This document shows, piece after piece, positions 1 to 14,007 of a DNA stretch of 64,000 bases. Made by a program: the position numbers and the translations under genes. How positions within the stretch are numbered: the first letter of the stretch is position 1; every line of letters begins with the position of its first letter. The DNA comes from Cristatella mucedo (taxonomy: Eukaryota; Bryozoa; Phylactolaemata; Cristatellidae): positions 5,414,001 through 5,478,000 of the forward strand of contig WPIO01000001.1 of assembly GCA_009760855.2 (NCBI GenBank). Reading direction: 5' to 3'. The notes under the pieces were generated by a model. That model had not been told where the DNA came from. It saw nothing but the letters and a program-made list of their open reading frames with translations, and ran no database searches.

Positions 1-2150
1 GGTTTGGAAAACACAGCAGGTCGCTGTGCTGGGATGAGCTTTTGCGGAGGACGTAAGAAACAAATGCGGCTTTAAGGCATACGCATAGGTAAGTCAGAAG
101 CAGTGTGAGAATTCTACCTACCGACAGTCTTTGGATTTAGCTGTACATCGGTAACGAGATAGCTTGCTGGCTGCCTTTATGGAACGCTACCAGCGTTATT
201 TGGTACTTGGAGCATAACAGCGATTTAAGAGTAAAAGGAAGCGTCAGTTCAAATCTCGCCTCGAGTGCTTCGTAACGCACTGGAAACCCCATGTGAAATG
301 ACGTAGGCACCTCATGGACTGCATGAAACGTACCTCTCGCACAATACGCCGCCCAGACGCTCAGCCCGTAGGCCCATTTGCATCTGCACCATTTTTTTTA
401 TTCAGCATGTCGATTTTTACCGATGCTGAAACCCTCTAATAATTTTCGCAGTTCTGAGGCACAAAAAGGGCAGCTCACCTCGGACTAAGCAAAAGTAGGG
501 AGGAATGGGTGGGTTCTCTAGATGGTGCTGGGATGTCATAAAATCGCGAGATGACGGGATATCAGTCCATAGTTGGCTTCAGGCTCCGGAAGCTTAGTAA
601 CTGAAGGCATGATCACTAAGTATTTGAAGTTTGCTATAGGCACAATCAAAATACCAAAATGATAGGAGCAGATAGTGCGACAGAAGGCCAGAGACTAGGA
701 AGCAATTCAGTCAGGTTGGCCGGAGTAAGAGGATTACTGAACATAAAAAGTAAGTGACACAATCTTCAAGTCCAACAGTTTGAAGCTGTGTGCACAATAA
801 ACGTGTCGTAGTATTTGCAGAATCCCACGTCGATTCCCCAATTCAATTACAAAAGTGCTGCATGGGGCTCTCATTCGAGTCCTTTCTCCCATTCGAGTCC
901 TTTCTCCGCAAGCGCAGCCCTCTTGACGGTATAAGCAAGTGCCGACTCTCGAAGAATACTGATAAGGAACTTCGCAGCTTTGCAACGCTCTGCTAGTAAC
1001 TCGTGGGTGCAGCACCGGTACTAGCAGCAGGTGATGGCTGAGTACGGCAGCAACGATCGGCGATTTTGTTTGCGCCGGCGGCGGCTGCAGCCGTTGCAAT
1101 GAGCGAAGCGCCTAGACACTAATGTACATGCGTCACCTGTGGCTAATAGTTAAACCGCTGACGCAGTGAAGCGTCTGGCCACTAATGCATGTTATATTTC
1201 GTGACGTCTGCTGCGATTGATCAAGCTCTCGTTAATGTACGCATCGAGAGTAAAAAAGCAAAGTCTAGTTTACCGCTCGCGTTCGCCTGTTGTGTCTCCG
1301 TGAGACTCACACAAGAACAGCCGCCGCCGGAGCCACTGTCGTACAACAGCACCCGTACTTAAATGCTGGAATTGATATTCGTTCGGTATAGCTGATTCCT
1401 GCTAAGGCTATTCTGCCCCCATGTATAAGCTTATTAATCAGCTACCATTAACTTTTCCGGCAATCTCTTTGAGGTTCGTGCCAGGTTTAGCTAAACGATT
1501 CGAGTCAGAACAGCGGGTTGTTCGGTTGCAGTGAGTTGATTTTTGGCCTGGCGGGAGAGAGTAGGTCTGATAGGTAGGCTGGAACCACATAGCTGAGAGT
1601 GGGAGAACTTCGCAATCGATTCCTCACCCGGCGAAAGATACTGCTTCTATTTCATCCGAAAAAACCGAGAAAAATCTCCAAAAATATGAAACCCTGAACG
1701 CCCAACTCTTGCAGGTATACGAGCGAGTCCGACGCACGCGGTCCACGTCTCCCGCGGAACGCACGATTTCGGAACTGCCGCTGTCTATGAGCGGTTTGAG
1801 TACCTGCCCTGCTTACTGCATGGCGAAGGCTCGCACCTGGGTAGTTCGTCGACCAGCCGACTAGCGGTGGCTGACCCCGTGGACAGCATGACCGACCTCT
1901 GTCCTTCAGGCTTGCTCTCGCTCAGCCGCTCTCTATCGCAAACGCTCCGACCCGCGCGGGCACTCCGACTCATGCTGACGCCAGTTCCCCTGCTCCAGAA
2001 GCATGGCTGCATTCTTTAATAGTTTTGCCAAAAAGTCACCTTCCGCTGACCACAGTTCACGTGCGAAATGCAGGCTGCCGTGGACCTTTCCAAATTCATT
2101 TTCGGCACACGAAGGGCATTCGATTTTTGGCAAAAATCTAAATTACCCTG
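1..2150. other. Unassigned sequence
   Basis: Non-repetitive as far as I can see, with a short GC-rich part at about 1700-1980. A perfect 15-nt direct repeat (cattcgagtcctttctcc type) lies at about 873-906. No gene or RNA is recognised apart from the doubtful EGF-like fragment. Confidence 0.5.
1817..1897 (-). other. Possible EGF-like coding fragment
   Basis: On the minus strand the residues VDELPRCEPSPC are followed at once by a good donor (A then gtaagc). C-x-P-S-P-C resembles the start of an EGF module after a laminin-G domain, which would fit the C-terminal part of perlecan. No laminin-G strands and no convincing acceptor were found, and the distance to exon 21 is 27 kb. This may be chance in a GC-rich patch. 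Confidence 0.15.
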
Positions 2151-4140
2151 AATCTTCGCAGTTACTCGTCGTTCTATTAATCGCACTGCATCCGCACAAT
2201 AGCCTCCTCCCGACAGAGGTGAAGAGACAGTTAACCGGACTCTGCAGGCCCTCATGTCCCCCCTCGGTGCGGCGTGGTTTCACCGCCCAAATGTCATTCG
2301 TCTTAAAAGGCTTCCTAGGTAACGATATGCTAAAGATAAGGGAGTGAGTAATGCGATGGAAGCTAAGCACTTGATTTATATACCAAAGCTTAGCAAGTGA
2401 AGTGAATTCCAGTCAGGATGAATAACTAATCACTTCGCCGGATCAGTATTATTGCAGGTGTATAACGAATTTTTTTTAGCAGAGCCGACTTCGCTAGCCG
2501 TTTGGCATAATGTAAAGTGTTTTTATGCAGCATTGTATGCTTCCGATCGCAGAGTTATCGTTCAGCATTTATCCTCTCACCTTGTTGTTATGCTGTAGAA
2601 CTTTAGGTCATATCTTATAGTTGCTGGAGATTTCCGAGCTTAGACGTCAGCGGCCAGAGGTAATCCGGTGAGATCATGAAGAAGGGCAAGGTACCCGAGG
2701 GACATGTCCTGGAGACTTTTCAGTCTTTAGCTTTCTTTTTGCCTCTTTCCGATGTTAAATGACCAGCCTCATTCTGATGTGCAATGACCATGCAAAATCC
2801 TGGCTGTAAGTTCCGAAAGGCGATACCTGGAAATATCCGTGCTTTCGTCATCCCGACGTTCCTACGCTTCAGATGATCTTAACTTAGTTGCAGCCTGTGT
2901 TGCCAAAATTTGCACTTAGACGGTAGCTTTCTAAAATAGAGTGAGTCTTGAAAAAATTACGTAGTTATGGACAGTAGTGGACAGCAGGAGTGTCACTCAA
3001 AAACTAAATTGCTTTCTCTTGCAACTATCGCGACGAGCAACCCCTTTAGATTGTGCACCTTGTCTCACTCTCGTGCTCAAAAACAACTGCTCTCTAGATG
3101 ACCACCTTATTTTTTAAGTTTCATGCAATCATTTAGGTTAGTAATATAAAGTAATAATATAAAGTAATATAAAGTAGTAATAACAAGATTTGGCCAAGTG
3201 TAATCTCATGCTTGTCAAACTGAAAACCGCACTTCTCATGTACGATAGGTTGCGGAGGAACTTTTCCAATTTCGTCGTGTGAAAGTTCATTAAATGTTTG
3301 CTAAGCAGTAATATCGCCATGTAACTTCACAGTTGCTCATTGTTCTATTAACCGCACAGCGGCCCCGCACGAATGCCTGACAGCATCGGGGTGGACAGAC
3401 GGTTACCCGGATTGTGCCCAGATGCCCCCCTTCGGATTAATCACTCCACCCAACAATCATTCGTCTCAAAATGCTTCTTATCTAGCAATGTCAAATAGAT
3501 AATCCAGCGAGTAATTGACGAGCAGCTAAGCCCTCGATTTAAATGCCAAAATAAAACCAGTGAAAGGGAATTTAAGTCGCGATGTAATTAATCGTATTGC
3601 GGAAGCCGCATTATTTCCAGTGTTTGCACAACATTTTAGGAATGCTGACATCGGTAGCGTTTTTGCAAGTTCTTTAGGCAGCGTTTCATGCTTTAGATTA
3701 CCTACCCTCATTCATAATCTTGACTCCGTCTATCATCTCGCCTCCTTGCTAAGCAGCAGTGGTTTAGGTCTTATCTTTATGTTGCGAGAGATTTAAGAAC
3801 TTACATGTCGGTGGCCAGCTGTAATCTGGTTAGCCTTATAAGTAGGAACGGGTAAGGTTGGTAGGTAGGGCGAGCGGCGATCGGTTCTACTTCGTTTTCA
3901 TATCTTTGTTTACTTTCACGTTTCGCTGATGCACGATTAGCGTGCGAAATATTGTCTTTATAGACTAAGTGATGACCTCCAGTTACTGTATTCAATCACC
4001 CCAGCATTCATACACCTAAGATTGTTTACCGTCGTGGCAGCTTGTGCAACCCATGAACGGCGACTCGTTTTCTAGTTTGGAAATTAATTTTTGCCAGATG
4101 ACCACCGTATTTTCAAAGTCACCTGCATGCAAGCAAATAA
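2150..4140. repeat. Diverged tandem duplication of about 1.0-1.2 kb
   Basis: Block 2150-2690 recurs in diverged form at 3330-3840. Matching landmarks are the starts (tcgttctattaatcgcac versus ttgttctattaaccgcac), the middles (attcgtcttaaaaggcttc versus attcgtctcaaaatgcttc) and the ends (gtcagcggccagaggtaatc versus gtcggtggccagctgtaatc). A shorter trailing block at about 3095-3115 recurs at about 4096-4115 (agatgaccacc). The unit is either an old tandem duplication or two copies of an unidentified dispersed element. Confidence 0.75.
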
Positions 4141-4163
4141 GAAATATTGCTACAATGGTCGTG

Positions 4164-6090
<1,927 letters not shown>

Positions 6091-6095
6091 AGGTT

Positions 6096-6440
6096 CTGCT
6101 AATGGGCTATGCCCATAGCAGAAACTTCAACACGCTAGCTATCGCCTTATTTCTTTACATTGATAAACACGTTTTCCCATGCTTTTTCACTTCAGGTTTT
6201 AGAATTTGGTTTTTAGGGGTTTAAGATTTGAGGCTTAGGGCTCACAGCTTGGGGCTTAGAATTTGAGCTCTAGAGTTTAAGATTTAGGCTTCAATGTTTA
6301 GGACTTGTATATTTTGGCCTTAAGGATGTACAGTTCAGGATGCACGGTTTGGGATGAAGGGCTAAGGGTTTACAGATGCTGGTTACAACTTTGATTTTCA
6401 TCTATGGGCAAAGTGCCCATAGCAAGAAACTTGCAATCTC
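6096..6440. repeat. Degenerate TTTAGG-like tract between two copies of a short hairpin repeat
   Basis: Between about 6190 and 6375 the plus strand is a string of imperfect 10-20 nt units built on TTTAGG, TTTAAG and GGGCTTAG. It is bracketed by two related direct repeats (tatgcccatagcagaaactt at about 6109 and agtgcccatagcaagaaact at about 6413). Each begins with a small inverted repeat atgggc/gcccat. Confidence 0.7.
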
Positions 6441-6754
6441 AATGCAAAACGCCACCATAATAGCTGACCCTAAACCACAAATTACAAAACCTGAAATTCT
6501 GCTAACCGAGCTGGTGCGCCAGCACCACTGACGACAATATTTCAGTTCTTTCTAATTGCAGCGGAGCATTAAGCGCAGAGAAATTGTTAGAAATATATAT
6601 CAAATATATTTCGTAGAATTCATATGGAGAGAAATATATTTAAAAATAATTATTTTTAAATAATTTTGATGGCTAACGAACGTAACCGAACTTGTCGATA
6701 TTTGAGGATGGAAGACCTTTTTTCCTCATTAGTCAGCGCCGGCTAATTGACATT

Positions 6755-6990
6755 AGTCATAATAATAGTAATAATGATAATTATAATAAATTTGATAAAG
6801 CGCCTTTAGAGAACTCAGTCTCTTTCTCGGCGCTTTGCATTTGCTGCACAGGAAGTACGATCGAATGGTTAGTGATAGCATGCTCAATAAACAACGAGAA
6901 TAACATGGTTAGGAGTGACATGCCAGGGACAGCGTGCAAGTGTGGTTAGTGGCAGCATGCAGCAGTGTCAGCACGCATAAGCACACAGAG
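6755..6990 (-). mobile_element. LINE family A (L2/CR1-like), 3' end fragment
   Basis: This 5'-truncated copy has its degenerate TTA-type tail at the left. It has the family landmarks: ctttagagaactcagtctct, the GCGCTTT element and the tgcaagtgtggttagtggc stretch. It holds non-coding 3' UTR only. Confidence 0.85.
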
Positions 6991-6999
6991 GTCTTAACG

Positions 7000-8070
7000 T
7001 AACTTCCTGTCCAGAGACGACCGTACTATCGAAATTACTATGCATAGGCAGACGATACGGACTAGTGGTCGATTATCGTTTCCACTTGGCATTTCCTGTT
7101 GGGACTGTAACTGCATTCACGTGTAACAAGAAGAAGCGCCCGCCCCTCTCGCTTCTGTCCAAGGTGAGTGCAAGCTTTTATGCACACGATAGAAGCGCTC
7201 TAACTTGAGCAGGTATAATTTTGAAAGTCTACGTGAGCAGTCCGAGGTCCTTTAGGAATTCAGTACGCATTATTCTTACCGTGGACGTCGCGTCGCGGTT
7301 ACCTTCCATTTGGTCGTGCTGAGCTTGCCAATGTCTTCACGTGAGAAAAAGAAAATCAGCCGGACTCGTTTCGTTCACGAACTTTACGGTTGCTTGGCAA
7401 ATCCATCGTAAAGACTACGCTCCTGTATTACTATTACTTTATGCTCCTAAGGTCTGTCAAGTATTGTTGAGTGTATCCAGCAGCTGACCGAATGGCGGAT
7501 TCACCGCTAGGTGCACAGCACGAACTTGCTCATTCTCCTTAGAGAAGAGGGGCGGCAGCCGTAGCCGCGTAAGGATAAGCAGCTACCGTAGATAGTTGTA
7601 GGCCGCCATTCTGAACGTGAGAACTTCGAGTAACGATAGGACCAAAAACACCGATTACAGTGGAGCACATTCACACACCCCACGCTGCAGTCGCAATCTG
7701 CATTAACTACGTGAAATGTGAATTATTGATTAATGTCACCAATGCATGTTATTTTAACGAGAATTAGCACCGTAAATTTCAAGTCTGAGCATTAGAGGTG
7801 CATTTATCAAAGTCTGAGGTGCATTTATCTTTGTATTTAGTATTATTTATCTTTATTATTTATTTATATTTATTTAAATTTATTTCAAGTCTGAGGTGCA
7901 TTCATCCCGCGACTTTACTGCGCCCGTGCAGTGAAACTGCAACTTTCTCGCAAGGCACTTAGGTGAAATTTGGGAGTCTTTATATATAATAGGCTCGTGA
8001 ATTTAGGAGTATAAAAAAATAATGGCCGCGTATCTGAATGATGATCCGAGATGAATTAAAGCACTTACAG
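7000..8070. other. Unassigned sequence with a small AT-rich repeat patch
   Basis: No gene is recognised. At about 7790-7905 the phrase aagtctgaggtgcatttatc occurs three times in diverged form around an AT-rich TTTAT stretch, probably a local duplication. Confidence 0.5.
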
Positions 8071-8071
8071 A

Positions 8072-8545
8072 TAATATGATAATAAGAATGGTAATGGCGC
8101 AGCGCATTTGTATAGCGCCCTCAGAGAACTGAATCTCTCTCTAGGCTTTTACAGATGCTGCAAATAAAGCTTAATCAAAGTTTGGCGTTAACATCTGCAA
8201 GCAGCAGGCATAGTGTAAGCAGGCACATGCAAGCTAAGGACGAATCACAAAGACCCAACAAATGCTGTAATACACAGGTGGGGTTTTTGCTTCTTTTTAA
8301 ATCTGGCCATGTCACGGGACGTTGCGACATGAGTCGGTAGTGATTTCCAGGCTGTAAGAGTATAGGAACTAGAGGCAGAGAAAATAGAGGCCTCCGATGG
8401 TTTTCAGGTTCGCACGAGGTAGGTATGGCTAAACGATTCGAGTCGGAACAGCACGTTGTACGATTCTTCACCTGGTGGGGAGAAGTTCTGATAGGTAGGC
8501 TGGAGCAAGAGAATCAAGGGACCTAAGAGTTAGTGACAGATAAAA
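8072..8545 (-). mobile_element. LINE family A copy, 3' part
   Basis: The tail and 3' UTR at the left carry over into the C-terminal coding end, as seen from the diverged counterpart of the ggctttgggagcatacgaac block. It is old, with scattered changes. A second very diverged 3' end follows at about 8550-8640. Confidence 0.8.
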
Positions 8546-8777
8546 ATAATAATACTAATAGTTCGCATGTCTAGCGTCCCGAGAGAACTTATTTCTGTAT
8601 CCAGGCACTTTACAGCACGCTGCAAAAGAATCAATTACCACATTTAAGGCATTCACGTTGTGCTACTTAGACAAGCGTATACGTGTAAACAAGAATCCTG
8701 CCTGGGCTGGGACGACTAAAAGCAAAAACGACACGCAGATTCACCGATTACTATGAATCCTAGCAACTAAAGCTTTC

Positions 8778-9180
8778 TCAGTAATCCACAGGTGAGCACG
8801 CAAAACATACCTTGAAACTCTCGTTTCGAAGTTTGAAAGGCAATTTCATGGAAGAAACTGACCGGAAAAGATGTGCCTCTCGCTGAGACTGAAATGCTGT
8901 CAGTGACCAGCTAGTGCCCCTAGCTGGAAGCGAATGACAAGTTTTCGTGCTTTTACGCTCGCGTGCGCGCGCACACCCACAGACGCATACACATTCAGAC
9001 ACACAAGCACAGGCAAGCCATCTTGCTCGTTATGCTTTTAAAAAGGCTAACAGCGAAAGTCTAGCCGTTTAGTAGACATCGTGCGACCTCGGAAACGACA
9101 AAGTGTGACTCAAAAGCTGTAAAAAAAATCGGATCGCTCAAAATCGGCTCCATCAGCATATCTCCGGTGACATATAAACA
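8778..9180. other. Unassigned sequence
   Basis: No gene is recognised; a short CG/CA-rich tract lies at about 8958-9010. Confidence 0.4.
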
Positions 9181-9660
9181 TCATCTAGGTGTTCTTTTCC
9201 AATGTGACCGTTCACTAGATGAACACATCAGCTCCACACTCGAGTCTGCCTTCTTTCAGCACCATAATATTGCTAAATTAATTGGCCTTGCGTAGACAGG
9301 GATACTATATCAAAATTGGTTCATGCATGCGACATTATGTGTCGACTTCTGTAACTCTCCGCTTGCTGGTCTACTACTGTGTACAGTAGGTATCAAGTGC
9401 ATTATTATTATTGTTATAGGTGAAAAACTCTGCAGCTTTACAGGTAGGATTCTCTGCCTTGAGCGTCACAGTTGCAACGTCACACTACTTCTCGCCGAGC
9501 TGCAATGGTTTTTAATCAAGCAGGGTATCGACTTCAAGTTTCTGCCACTTACTTTAAGATGCCTTCCTTCTCATGCTCCCGCTCAACTAGCAGAACAACT
9601 CCTCACCAGGTCAAGCATCGTTCAAGTGACTCTCAGTGACTTTCCGTGTAAAGATTGAAC
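9180..9660 (+). mobile_element. LINE family A copy carrying a 25-bp secondary insertion
   Basis: The plus-oriented fragment encodes the diverged C-terminal RT-associated region (LLAELQWFLIKQGIDFKFLP, against LLADLHWLPVKQRIDFKVLS in better copies). It is interrupted at 9392-9416 by a copy of the element's own last 25 bp, flanked by the 5-bp duplication taggt. Confidence 0.88.
9392..9416 (+). mobile_element. 25-bp LINE tail insertion with target-site duplication
   Basis: The inserted sequence is atcaagtgcattattattat plus five further bases. This is the same 3' terminus seen after the GCGCTTT box of family A copies. It is flanked by taggt at 9387-9391 and 9417-9421, and the host LINE sequence reads through once insert and duplication are discounted. 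Confidence 0.85.
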
Positions 9661-11884
9661 GTCATGAGCATTGATTCTGAGGTCAGAAACGGAATTGCGG
9701 CATCGTTAGATATTTACTTTCCCACAGTGCTTTGCAAGCCACCGGGCTCCATACTCAGGCGTTACTCGATTAATGAGATAGCGTTGTTGAAATTAATGAC
9801 TGAAGCTCCGTATTTTTAAATTCACTTGGTACCTATTTACAGGTATATTACTCGTGAAAACACGAATATTCTATATTTTTGCTTCAATACTTGTATACTA
9901 GGAACCGATAGTGTCCCACTTTGATTATATCTAAAGCAGAAATTCTTTGCAAATTCTGATCTGTCATTTCGCAAGCAAAAATTAAGTTTACGACTTTGTC
10001 AAGACCTATCGCGATTTTATCCAGTCGTTTCAAACTGTAACCGATTCGTGCTAATCTAAATAGTTTTCTCAATATGATCACCATTAAAAGTAACAATTAT
10101 ACCGTTACGTCACTGTTCGGTGGCGTCACCATAAAGACATACGTTAAATCAATACAAAATCAACCGTGTCCGATTTTCACACAAGCCTGCTGCCACATTT
10201 CTTACTCCTGGCAGTCAAAAAAGTCAACAAACAAAGTGAACAATGCATCACTTACTGATGCTGCATTTATGATAGAGCCCATGTTCATTTTGACGCGAAG
10301 GGGTCATTAAGGAACTATACGTCATGTCATAGCTAGTGATTTGCGAGGCCATTTTTAAATTTTAAAAATTAAATAGCTGCATCCCTAAGCCAAGAACTTA
10401 ATAAAAAGCCTAAAGGTCACATTCTAGGTGTTGAGATTTTGGTACTCAGATATTTAAAATACGGTGGCTTTAGCAGCTGAGAATCACAGTGGCTGATATG
10501 AATGGAAGCAAAACATTTTCGAAGCGCAGAAGCACAACACATCACTTCTTATCAACTCGAAATTTCTCCACATCAACTTCCACATTCTCTCGCTCACCTT
10601 GAGTTCCGTCCCATATCTTGCTTGGTCTAGATTTCAGAATTAATTCTTCGTCGCGGCATCTTGTTGCTTCACTCGTTCTTCTGAGCGCTTAGTTGAGCTT
10701 TTCTTGTAAATATTTCTTGTTTATGCGTAAATATTAAGCGGCTATTGTTTCAAGAATTTCGGAGAAAAAAGACGAGACCGGAAATTGATTTAACAGAACC
10801 TGATAATCCCACCTAAGATTTATATGCATATATTCCTGTAACGTGGGTAGATCAAGGTGCTTTGGAGCATTGTCTTTGCCTGGGGAAAAATTATTTTCCC
10901 CAGGTAGAGATTAGAGGTCGGAGCAAAATGAGGGGCTTGGTTAAGCTCTTATTTTGTTGAGATGCGGGTAGGTCTCATAACTGATCTTACTTGTTTAAAT
11001 CCCTACATCTTTCAGAATCTTTATTGACGTTGCAGTTTTTAATGCAATTCTTTCATTCCAGTCTTAGAGTATCTTATTACTAAATAGAGCGTTGAGGGAA
11101 CTGAATATTTTTTCTATACTTTTGCATATAATAGAGCTGAATTATAAATATAGAGTAATGAAAGCATGTAAAACACTAGCACCTCAAAGCGCGCACATTA
11201 AAATTCTTAGGGTCAAAGTAAGTGCTGTGAGGAACAGGTGTTTTTTCAGGTTATTTTAAGATCAAGTCACGGAATTTCATGATGCCCGCTCGGGAGGGCA
11301 CTGACAGCGTGCGACTGACGGCATGACCTCCGCTAATTTCTGGTTGTGTAAAGTATTCGTAAAACGAGGTGGTGGTTAATACATTGAAAAAGCTTAATTA
11401 TGAAGAACTTTGGATAGTTGGGCAAGAGCATGAAAATAAAAGGACCACAAGCTTAGTAACTCGGTACCCTCGGTAGTCGACACACTGCAACTACTGGGGA
11501 ACGGAGCCGAATTGGTGAAGTAGCGTGAGATGGCAATATTAAAGTTCAATACAGACAATCCAAGCTGTTCAACAGTGTTTTACTATCCTTGGCACCAGTA
11601 AAATGACCTGGATTCAGTGGCTTATTTCAGTCTCTGGGATTACAATACTAAAAGCTCTGAGAGGCAATACAGGTGCGAATGTCAAAAATACACACCCTGA
11701 GGAATCTTAATTTAGAGCGCTGTTACAGCATCCTAAAAGAACTTTACCTCTTTATTAGCAATTTACTTATGTAGAAAAAAGCATACCAGTTACTTAGTGG
11801 TGAAATTCACATATTGTGCACGCATAAGCATACCAAATAAAATTCACTCGAAGAGAGCATCTACAGAAGTCTAGACAGGCTTTA
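9661..11884. other. Unassigned AT-rich sequence
   Basis: About 2.2 kb with no recognisable exon, RNA or known repeat. A short inverted repeat ccccaggca...tgcctgggg-like element occurs at about 10877-10905 (tgcctggggaaaa...ttttccccagg). Confidence 0.5.
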
Positions 11885-12235
11885 ACATAACATGAGGTCT
11901 AGCTTGTCTTTATTATCTCTACCTAAGAAGGCCTGGATTTCTTTTGTGGTGCCTAGCTGTAAGTAAACAGACTTGATTAACTCGTGAATACACGTCGTCA
12001 TTTAGGGAGAGTTCACTTCGGAATAGGTTATGCAGATTAGGCGCAGATGCTACATGAGATGGTCCGACCAAGCCCAATTGGAGAGTTAAGCTTTCAAATT
12101 TCTGATTAGCATTGATCTTGCTCGTGGCTATTAGGTTGGTTTTATCATCTTTCAATTTTGGATAATTTGCTCCCATCCAAGTGTGTTGGTTTTATCATCT
12201 TTCAATTTTGGATAATTTGCTCCCATCCAAGTGCA
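11885..12235 (-). mobile_element. LINE family A internal fragment with a 50-bp tandem duplication
   Basis: The minus strand encodes the region following the RT catalytic box (NYPKLKDDKTNL, against NFLKLNDDKTNL in the better copies). The 50-bp unit 12136-12185 is repeated perfectly at 12186-12233. Confidence 0.85.
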
Positions 12236-12239
12236 AATA

Positions 12240-13000
12240 TACTATGCTGCAAAGGGAGTTCTGAGGGACCGACTTTATTCATTTCCAGTATAATTTATGT
12301 GCCCAGAAACAGATTTTGTTCTTCTAGAATGCTGTATAAATGTCTTCTTGTATTATTATTGATGTTCACAGCAGAGGAATCATTGGAGTCAAATGTGCCC
12401 TAACGTGACTGAAACTGATTTCTATGCTCTCTTGTTATGTCATCAAAACTAAGCTACTCAGAAAAAGCGGCAAGTGCTTCAAAATCCTACAGAGATAGGT
12501 GGGAACCACCTATGTTCCAGAATTAAATTGCAATAAGTAATAACTATTTGAATGCAATGAGTACCCAGTCATGATAAATCTTGTGCTGAAATACTGAATT
12601 GGCTTTCCAGGCTGCATGTAGGCTGTAAACGTTTGTAATAGCACTCATTCACAGTTCTAAAATCTCTATATAATCATCGGCTAGTGGAAACGGAGCTTTT
12701 TAAAGACGAGCCCCTTGAAATATATCTATCGGCCACAAAGCCCAGCTAAACGCTGGCTGGTGCTAGGATGTATTTGATCTGTCAAAGGTAGCCATCTATT
12801 AGTGGTCCAGTTGCGTTGGCTCTATCGTGTTGAGGTGGCGGTCCATGATAATTCTAGCCTTACTCTCTTTGATACGGTATATTGGACATACTGATTAATG
12901 CCGGATAGTAGCAGAAAATTTAAATTGATCACCGCTAATCCATTGCAACGTGGAGTTTATTCCAATAAGTGGCTTTGCCAAAACTAAATATATAAAATAT
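12240..13000. other. Unassigned sequence
   Basis: No gene or known repeat is recognised. It is AT-rich and of intergenic character. Confidence 0.45.
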
Positions 13001-13002
13001 AC

Positions 13003-13138
13003 ATCATTTGCATAGGGCTCTAAGAGAACTTAATCTCTATTCAGGCGTTTTACACACGTGCCTCGGGGCTCGAGCCCACGACCTCAGCCATGACTTGGTC
13101 GGGGCGAGCACCTTAACCACTGGACCAAACCAGCTCGG
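13003..13138 (-). mobile_element. tRNA-derived SINE, subfamily 1
   Basis: On the minus strand a tRNA-like head (box A-like tggtccagtggttaagg, box B-like gggctcgagccc) is followed by a tail that reads cgcctgaatagagattaagt then tctcttagagc, matching the LINE family A 3' end. The acceptor stem does not pair, so it is not a functional tRNA gene. Confidence 0.88.
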
Positions 13139-14000
13139 CATGACGGATTCTAAATGAGATCCTAAAAACACAAATGTTCTACGGGGTTGCGTCATTCTGC
13201 AACGGTTGATACAGCTAATCGTTTGAGCGAATAATTTCAGTTCAAAATGTCTTCGGAAGTACCCGTGAAAAGACTTACAAATGATCATCACAGCCTATTA
13301 GCCAACCCGATACATATGTAAAGGCGAAGCCAAATCCGTCGAATTTACTTAGGTGGTAAGACTGCATGTTTTTGAGGAATTAAGCTGTTTATTATGGCTT
13401 GTTTAATTATTATGTTTATTATTATTTAATGCATTTGCATGGGGGGGAAAGTTCCCTATAATGTACTGAAGGACTACTGCGAGCAAAGTCTTTGCAATGC
13501 AGCTCAGATTGAACAAATATTTTTTGTTGTGCTGCAACATTTACAGGCACTACGCACTAACCGGACCATCTAGCACTTCATTTGAAGGCAAGTTTGTATT
13601 TTTTACGTGCTATTTTTGTGTGGTTTCTTCGCTTTTAACTTAAAATTAAAGCTCAGTTATTTGGAATTAAACAATAAATTAATTTGAGAATGGCGGTGCA
13701 AGATGAGCTCACGCAGCATTAAATACATTGGGCGTCGCTTGCCTATGTCTAACTGGAGTGATCGGCGCGATTGTTAAGACTCAGGTGCCATTGCAAATTA
13801 CACAATGCCGTCAAGAGTCTAAAGCGAATTATCGTGTGGCTAATAGTTTACCTCTCCAAAATATTGATCCTCTCTGGTGCCTCCCATGAGTATTTTGGTT
13901 CTGCTGTGGTTGATTAACTGGAAGCTAACTCCTCTCGTTTGTTTACCTTGAATCGAAGAATGGTGGAGCCACAACCATGAACATTCCCCCCCCCCTGCAT
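13139..14000. other. Unassigned sequence upstream of the E2 exon
   Basis: No preceding exon of the E2 gene could be found here. A G8 run occurs at 13441, and the stretch ends in the C-rich pyrimidine tract of the E2 acceptor. Confidence 0.45.
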
Positions 14001-14007
14001 TCTTCAG

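Noticed and set aside
6190-6375. Interstitial telomere array
   Set aside because: Units are too irregular and no perfect TTAGGG or TTTAGGG run of more than two units is present.
13051-13138. tRNA-like sequences here and at 25.6, 45.4, 50.2 and 56.55 kb as functional tRNA genes
   Set aside because: They keep A- and B-box-like motifs, but arms do not pair fully and each is followed by a shared SINE body or tail.
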